From Nitriliruptoraceae bacterium (GTDB lineage Bacteria; Actinomycetota; Nitriliruptoria; Nitriliruptorales; Nitriliruptoraceae), in contig SKTN01000018.1 of assembly GCA_007117945.1 (NCBI GenBank), positions 1-7,236 of the forward strand: 7,236 nt of DNA, written 5' to 3'. Shown piece after piece: positions 4,377-7,236 of this stretch. How positions within the stretch are numbered: the first letter of the stretch is position 1; each line of letters opens with the position of its first letter. A model generated the notes under the pieces. That model did not search any database and had not been told where the DNA came from. It saw only the letters and a program-made list of their open reading frames with translations. Both the position numbers and the translations under genes were made by a program.

Positions 4377-5537
4377 GTGGACGCGCCACAGGTCGAAGCG
4401 GCACCTGCGACCGCCGTCCTTCCCTCGGAAGGCGTGGACGCCCTGCTCGCCGAACTCGCACGCCAGGGCTACGAGGTGCGGGGCCCGACGCTGCGCGACG
4501 GGGTCATCGTCCACGACGTGCTCGACCATGCCGAGCAGCTGCCCCGCGGCGTTGGCGACCTCCAGGGTCCCGGCCGCTACCGCACCACCGAGCGGGGCGA
4601 CGACGCGTACTTCGGCTACGCCGTGGGGCCCACCAGCGCCAAGCGCGAGCTGTTCCCGCCGCGCCAACCCCTGTGGAGTGCGGTCTCGGTCGGTGACGCG
4701 GACTTCGAGATCATCGAGGCGGACCGCGCCTCGCCGCGTGTCGCGCTGTTCGGCCTGCGCCCCTGTGAGCTCGCGGCGATCGCGATCCAGGACCGGGTGC
4801 TGCTCCACGGCGCGGTCCCCGACGAGGTCTACACCGCCAACCGGGCCGACCTGCTCCTGGTCGGGGTGGAGTGCGGCGACCCCGCCGCGACCTGCTTCTG
4901 CACCTCCATGGGAACAGGGCCGGGGACCGACCGGGGTGCCGACCTGCTCATGACCGAACTGCTCGAGGGCGACCACCGGTTCCTGGTGCGTGCGCCGACG
5001 GCCGCGGGTGCGGCCATCCTCGCGGCCCTGGACACCCGTCCGGCCACCGAGGAGGACCTGCGCGCCCGGGACACGGTGCTGCGCGAGGCCGCCGAGGGGA
5101 TCGAGCGCCACCTCGACGTCGAGCCGATCCACGACCTGCTGCTCGGCAACCTCGAGCACCCGCGCTGGGACGACATCGCAGGGCGGTGCCTGGCCTGCGG
5201 CAACTGCACCCTGGTCTGCCCGACCTGCTTCTGCACCACCGTGGAGGACACCACCGACCTCGCCGGCACCAGCGCGCAGCGCGAGCGTCGGTGGGACTCC
5301 TGTTTCTCCCTGGACTTCACCCACACCGGACCGGCCAGCGTGCGCAACACCACCCGCGCCCGGTACCGCCAGTGGCTCACCCACAAGCTCGCCACCTGGA
5401 TCGACCAGTTCGACACCTCCGGCTGCGTTGGCTGCGGACGGTGCATCACCTGGTGCCCCGTCGGCATCGACCTGACCGTCGAGGTTGCGACGATCCAGCG
5501 CACCTCCGAGGACCCCGCCGCCCCCGCAAGGAGTTGA
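4377..5537 (+). CDS. hyhB: group 3b [NiFe]-hydrogenase beta subunit (4Fe-4S dicluster)
   Basis: The 386-residue protein matches the sulfhydrogenase beta subunit (HydB of Pyrococcus, HyhB of mycobacteria), which links the NiFe small subunit to the flavin subunit. The N-terminal half has the family landmarks GLRPCEL (Cys130), ECGDP (Cys166) and CFCTSMGTGP (Cys173, Cys175). The C-terminal half has two ferredoxin-type 4Fe-4S motifs: CLACGNCTLVCP (Cys271, 274, 277, 281) and CVGCGRCITWCP (Cys350, 353, 356, 360). Further cysteines at 284, 286 and 309 lie between them. It is expected to be cytosolic; there is no signal peptide. GTG 4377 is chosen because GGGAGG sits 8 nt upstream; an in-frame GTG at 4368 overlaps that site. 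It is the first gene of the operon, 49 nt before hyhG. Confidence 0.92.
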   Translation: MDAPQVEAAPATAVLPSEGVDALLAELARQGYEVRGPTLRDGVIVHDVLDHAEQLPRGVGDLQGPGRYRTTERGDDAYFGYAVGPTSAKRELFPPRQPLWSAVSVGDADFEIIEADRASPRVALFGLRPCELAAIAIQDRVLLHGAVPDEVYTANRADLLLVGVECGDPAATCFCTSMGTGPGTDRGADLLMTELLEGDHRFLVRAPTAAGAAILAALDTRPATEEDLRARDTVLREAAEGIERHLDVEPIHDLLLGNLEHPRWDDIAGRCLACGNCTLVCPTCFCTTVEDTTDLAGTSAQRERRWDSCFSLDFTHTGPASVRNTTRARYRQWLTHKLATWIDQFDTSGCVGCGRCITWCPVGIDLTVEVATIQRTSEDPAAPARS

Positions 5538-5586
5538 TCCCCGGACCCACCGCCGCAGCGTGCTCAGCTCGTGGAGATGCAGCGCC

Positions 5587-6441
5587 ATGACCGTGCTTGA
5601 CGCCCCCGTCGAGGTACCCACCCGCGGTGCCCTGACCAGCCGGCCGTACCAGGTCACCTCGGTGCGGCACCAGACCCACGACATCGTCACGATCGACGTG
5701 GCGCCCCAGCAGCACCCGATCGCCTTCAAACCGGGCCAGTTCGACATGGTCTACGTCTACGGCGTCGGTGAGGCGGCGATCTCCATCTCCTCCGACCCGG
5801 CGATGCCGGGGCTGCTGTCCCACACCATCCGTGCGGTGGGCTGGGTCACCAAGGCCCTCAACGACCTGCAGCCCGGCACCACGATCGGGATCCGGGGCCC
5901 CTACGGGCGACCCTGGCCCCTCCAGGAGGCCGAGGGCAAGGACCTGGTGGTGATCGCCGGCGGCATCGGCATGGCACCCGTACGCCCCGCGATCGTGCAG
6001 GCGCTGCGCCACCGCGAGCGGTTCGGGCGCATCGTGCTGCTCAAGGGCGCGCGCAGCCCCCGCGACCTGGTCTTCCGTGACGACCTGGACCGGTGGCACG
6101 CCGATCGGGGCATCGACGTCCACGTCACCGTCGACAGCGCGGTGCGGGGGTGGAGCGGACGGGTCGGGGTGGTCACCAAGCTGATCCCCCGGGTCCCCTT
6201 CGACCCGGAGAACAGCGTGATCCTGCTGTGCGGGCCCGAGGTGATGATGTGGTTCTCCGCCGAGGCCCTGCTGGCACGTGGTGTCCCCGCGGAACGCATC
6301 TACGTGACCCTGGAACGCAACATGAAGTGCGGTGTGGGCAGCTGCGGGCACTGCCAGCTCGGACCGGTGTTCCTGTGCCGCGACGGGCCGGTGTTCAGCT
6401 GGGACGAGGTGTCGGCCCTGCTCGACGTCCGCGAACTGTGA
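5587..6441 (+). CDS. hyhG: group 3b [NiFe]-hydrogenase gamma subunit (FAD/NAD(P), 2Fe-2S)
   Basis: This 284-residue protein is a ferredoxin-NADP reductase-like diaphorase related to the PyrK electron-transfer subunit. In order: FKPGQF (47-52) and GEAAISISSDP (61-71) for FAD binding; GIRGPYGRPWP (101-111); GGIGMAP (125-131) for the NAD(P) site; CGPEVM (215-220); and a C-terminal 2Fe-2S motif CGVGSCGHC with a later cysteine (Cys248, 253, 256, 264). It would exchange electrons between NAD(P)H and the beta-subunit clusters. ATG 5587 is chosen, with GGAG 10 nt upstream; the 34 upstream in-frame codons overlap the end of hyhB and look non-coding. Its stop codon overlaps the ribosome binding site of the next gene, which supports co-transcription and coupled translation. 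Confidence 0.93.
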   Translation: MTVLDAPVEVPTRGALTSRPYQVTSVRHQTHDIVTIDVAPQQHPIAFKPGQFDMVYVYGVGEAAISISSDPAMPGLLSHTIRAVGWVTKALNDLQPGTTIGIRGPYGRPWPLQEAEGKDLVVIAGGIGMAPVRPAIVQALRHRERFGRIVLLKGARSPRDLVFRDDLDRWHADRGIDVHVTVDSAVRGWSGRVGVVTKLIPRVPFDPENSVILLCGPEVMMWFSAEALLARGVPAERIYVTLERNMKCGVGSCGHCQLGPVFLCRDGPVFSWDEVSALLDVREL

Positions 6442-6454
6442 GGAGGTGGGTGCC

Positions 6455-7236
6455 GTGACCGACGAGATCGGCCGTCCGAGCGTCGCGGTGTGGAAGTTCG
6501 CCTCCTGCGACGGTTGTCAGCTGTCCCTGCTCTCCGCCGAGGACGAGCTGCTGACCATCGCCGGGCAGATCCACATCGCCTACTTCCTCGAGGCCACCCG
6601 CGAGGTCGCCGACGGCCCCTACGACATCTCGCTGGTGGAGGGCTCCATCACCACCCCTGCCGACGCCGACCGGATCCGTCGGGTGCGGGAGGTCTCCACC
6701 ACCCTGATCACGATCGGGGCCTGCGCCACGGCCGGTGGGATCCAGGCGCTGCGCAACTTCGGCGACATGGAGGCCTTCCGCTCCCTGGTCTACGCCGACC
6801 CGAGCACCATCGACGCCCTGGCGGACTCCACCGCGATCGCCGAGCACGTCCCCGTGGACCTCGAGCTCAGGGGCTGCCCGATCGAGACCAGCCAGCTCGT
6901 GGAGGTCATCAACGCGATCCTGGCGGGCCGCAAGCCCGTCGCACCGACCCACTCGGTGTGCATGGAGTGCAAGCTCAGGGGCAACGTCTGCGTGACCGTG
7001 GCCGATGGCACCCCCTGCCTCGGGCCCGTCACCCAGGCCGGCTGCAACGCCCGCTGCCCGGCCTTCGCCCGCGGCTGCTACGGCTGCTTCGGACCCGCGG
7101 AGTCGCCCAACACCGCGTCCCTGGCGGCGTGGCTCACCGACGAGCTCGAGGTGGACCACCCCGACCTCGTGCGGCTGTTCCGCACCTTCAACGCCGACGC
7201 GCCCGCCTTCCGCCGCGAGTCGCGGCGCCACGAACC
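6455..7236 (+). CDS. hyhS: group 3b [NiFe]-hydrogenase delta (small) subunit, 3' end cut by window
   Basis: The reading frame from GTG 6455 is open to the right edge (260 codons), near the usual length of about 260-270, so little is probably missing. AGGAGG (6441-6446) sits 8 nt upstream and overlaps the hyhG stop. The protein is the small subunit of the NADH-ubiquinone oxidoreductase 20-kDa family. Proximal 4Fe-4S ligands are CDGC (Cys18, Cys21), GACATAGG (Cys90) and RGCPIE (Cys141). Eight more cysteines (169, 172, 179, 188, 197, 201, 208, 211) in CMECKLRGNVC, PCLGP and CNARCPAFARGCYGCFGP are typical of group 3b and would hold two further 4Fe-4S clusters. There is no Tat signal, consistent with a cytosolic enzyme. 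The large NiFe subunit (hyhL/hydA) is expected immediately downstream. Confidence 0.93.
   Translation, partial: MTDEIGRPSVAVWKFASCDGCQLSLLSAEDELLTIAGQIHIAYFLEATREVADGPYDISLVEGSITTPADADRIRRVREVSTTLITIGACATAGGIQALRNFGDMEAFRSLVYADPSTIDALADSTAIAEHVPVDLELRGCPIETSQLVEVINAILAGRKPVAPTHSVCMECKLRGNVCVTVADGTPCLGPVTQAGCNARCPAFARGCYGCFGPAESPNTASLAAWLTDELEVDHPDLVRLFRTFNADAPAFRRESRRHE

Noticed and set aside
4119..5747. Long minus-strand open frame opposite hyhB
   Set aside because: It is antisense to a gene with complete Fe-S motifs. Its product is a Gly/Arg/Val-rich translation with no domain sense, typical of the mirror frame of a high-GC gene.
1..7236. tRNA, rRNA, CRISPR arrays, insertion sequences or integrase
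   Set aside because: I saw no cloverleaf with CCA-end geometry, no regularly spaced direct-repeat array with spacers, and no transposase or integrase motif on either strand.

Overview
The window is very GC-rich, uses GTG as well as ATG starts, has strong AGGAGG-type ribosome binding sites, and carries TAGGGT-like -10 boxes and TTGTCCACA-type DnaA boxes. This fits a high-GC actinobacterium. The sequence alone does not fix the genus.

Left part (1-2889). A pair of related palindromic hairpins lies downstream of a minus-strand DapA/NanA-family class I aldolase (180-1097). This gene diverges across only 28 bp from a plus-strand serine alpha/beta hydrolase (1126-1989). After a 123-bp gap comes a plsC-type acyltransferase (2113-2889).

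Middle (2890-4376). A 353-bp gene-free stretch starts with a strong hairpin beyond plsC. It then holds a cluster of DnaA-box-like sites embedded in a 14-bp-periodic, dyad-rich array directly upstream of a MarR-family regulator (3243-3695). The convergent gap after marR contains two more hairpins. A short minus-strand gene (3845-4126) encodes a lysine-rich coiled-coil protein with one membrane segment. Between it and the next plus-strand gene is a divergent control region with two symmetric TAGGGTCG copies and a leader hairpin that ends where the hydrogenase ribosome binding site begins.

Right part (4377-7236). Three closely spaced genes encode the beta (two-4Fe4S diaphorase partner), gamma (FAD/NAD(P)/2Fe-2S) and delta (NiFe small, three Fe-S clusters) subunits of a group 3b cytosolic [NiFe]-hydrogenase (sulfhydrogenase). 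Their order matches hydBGDA of Pyrococcus and hyhBGSL of mycobacteria. The delta gene runs off the right edge, and the large NiFe subunit is expected next. Together these subunits would pass electrons between H2 at the (unseen) large subunit, the small-subunit clusters, the beta ferredoxin-like clusters and the gamma flavin, and finally NAD(P)+/NAD(P)H.

The hydrogenase operon is the best-understood system here. The most unexplained signal is the DnaA-box and 14-bp-repeat region at about 3118-3220.
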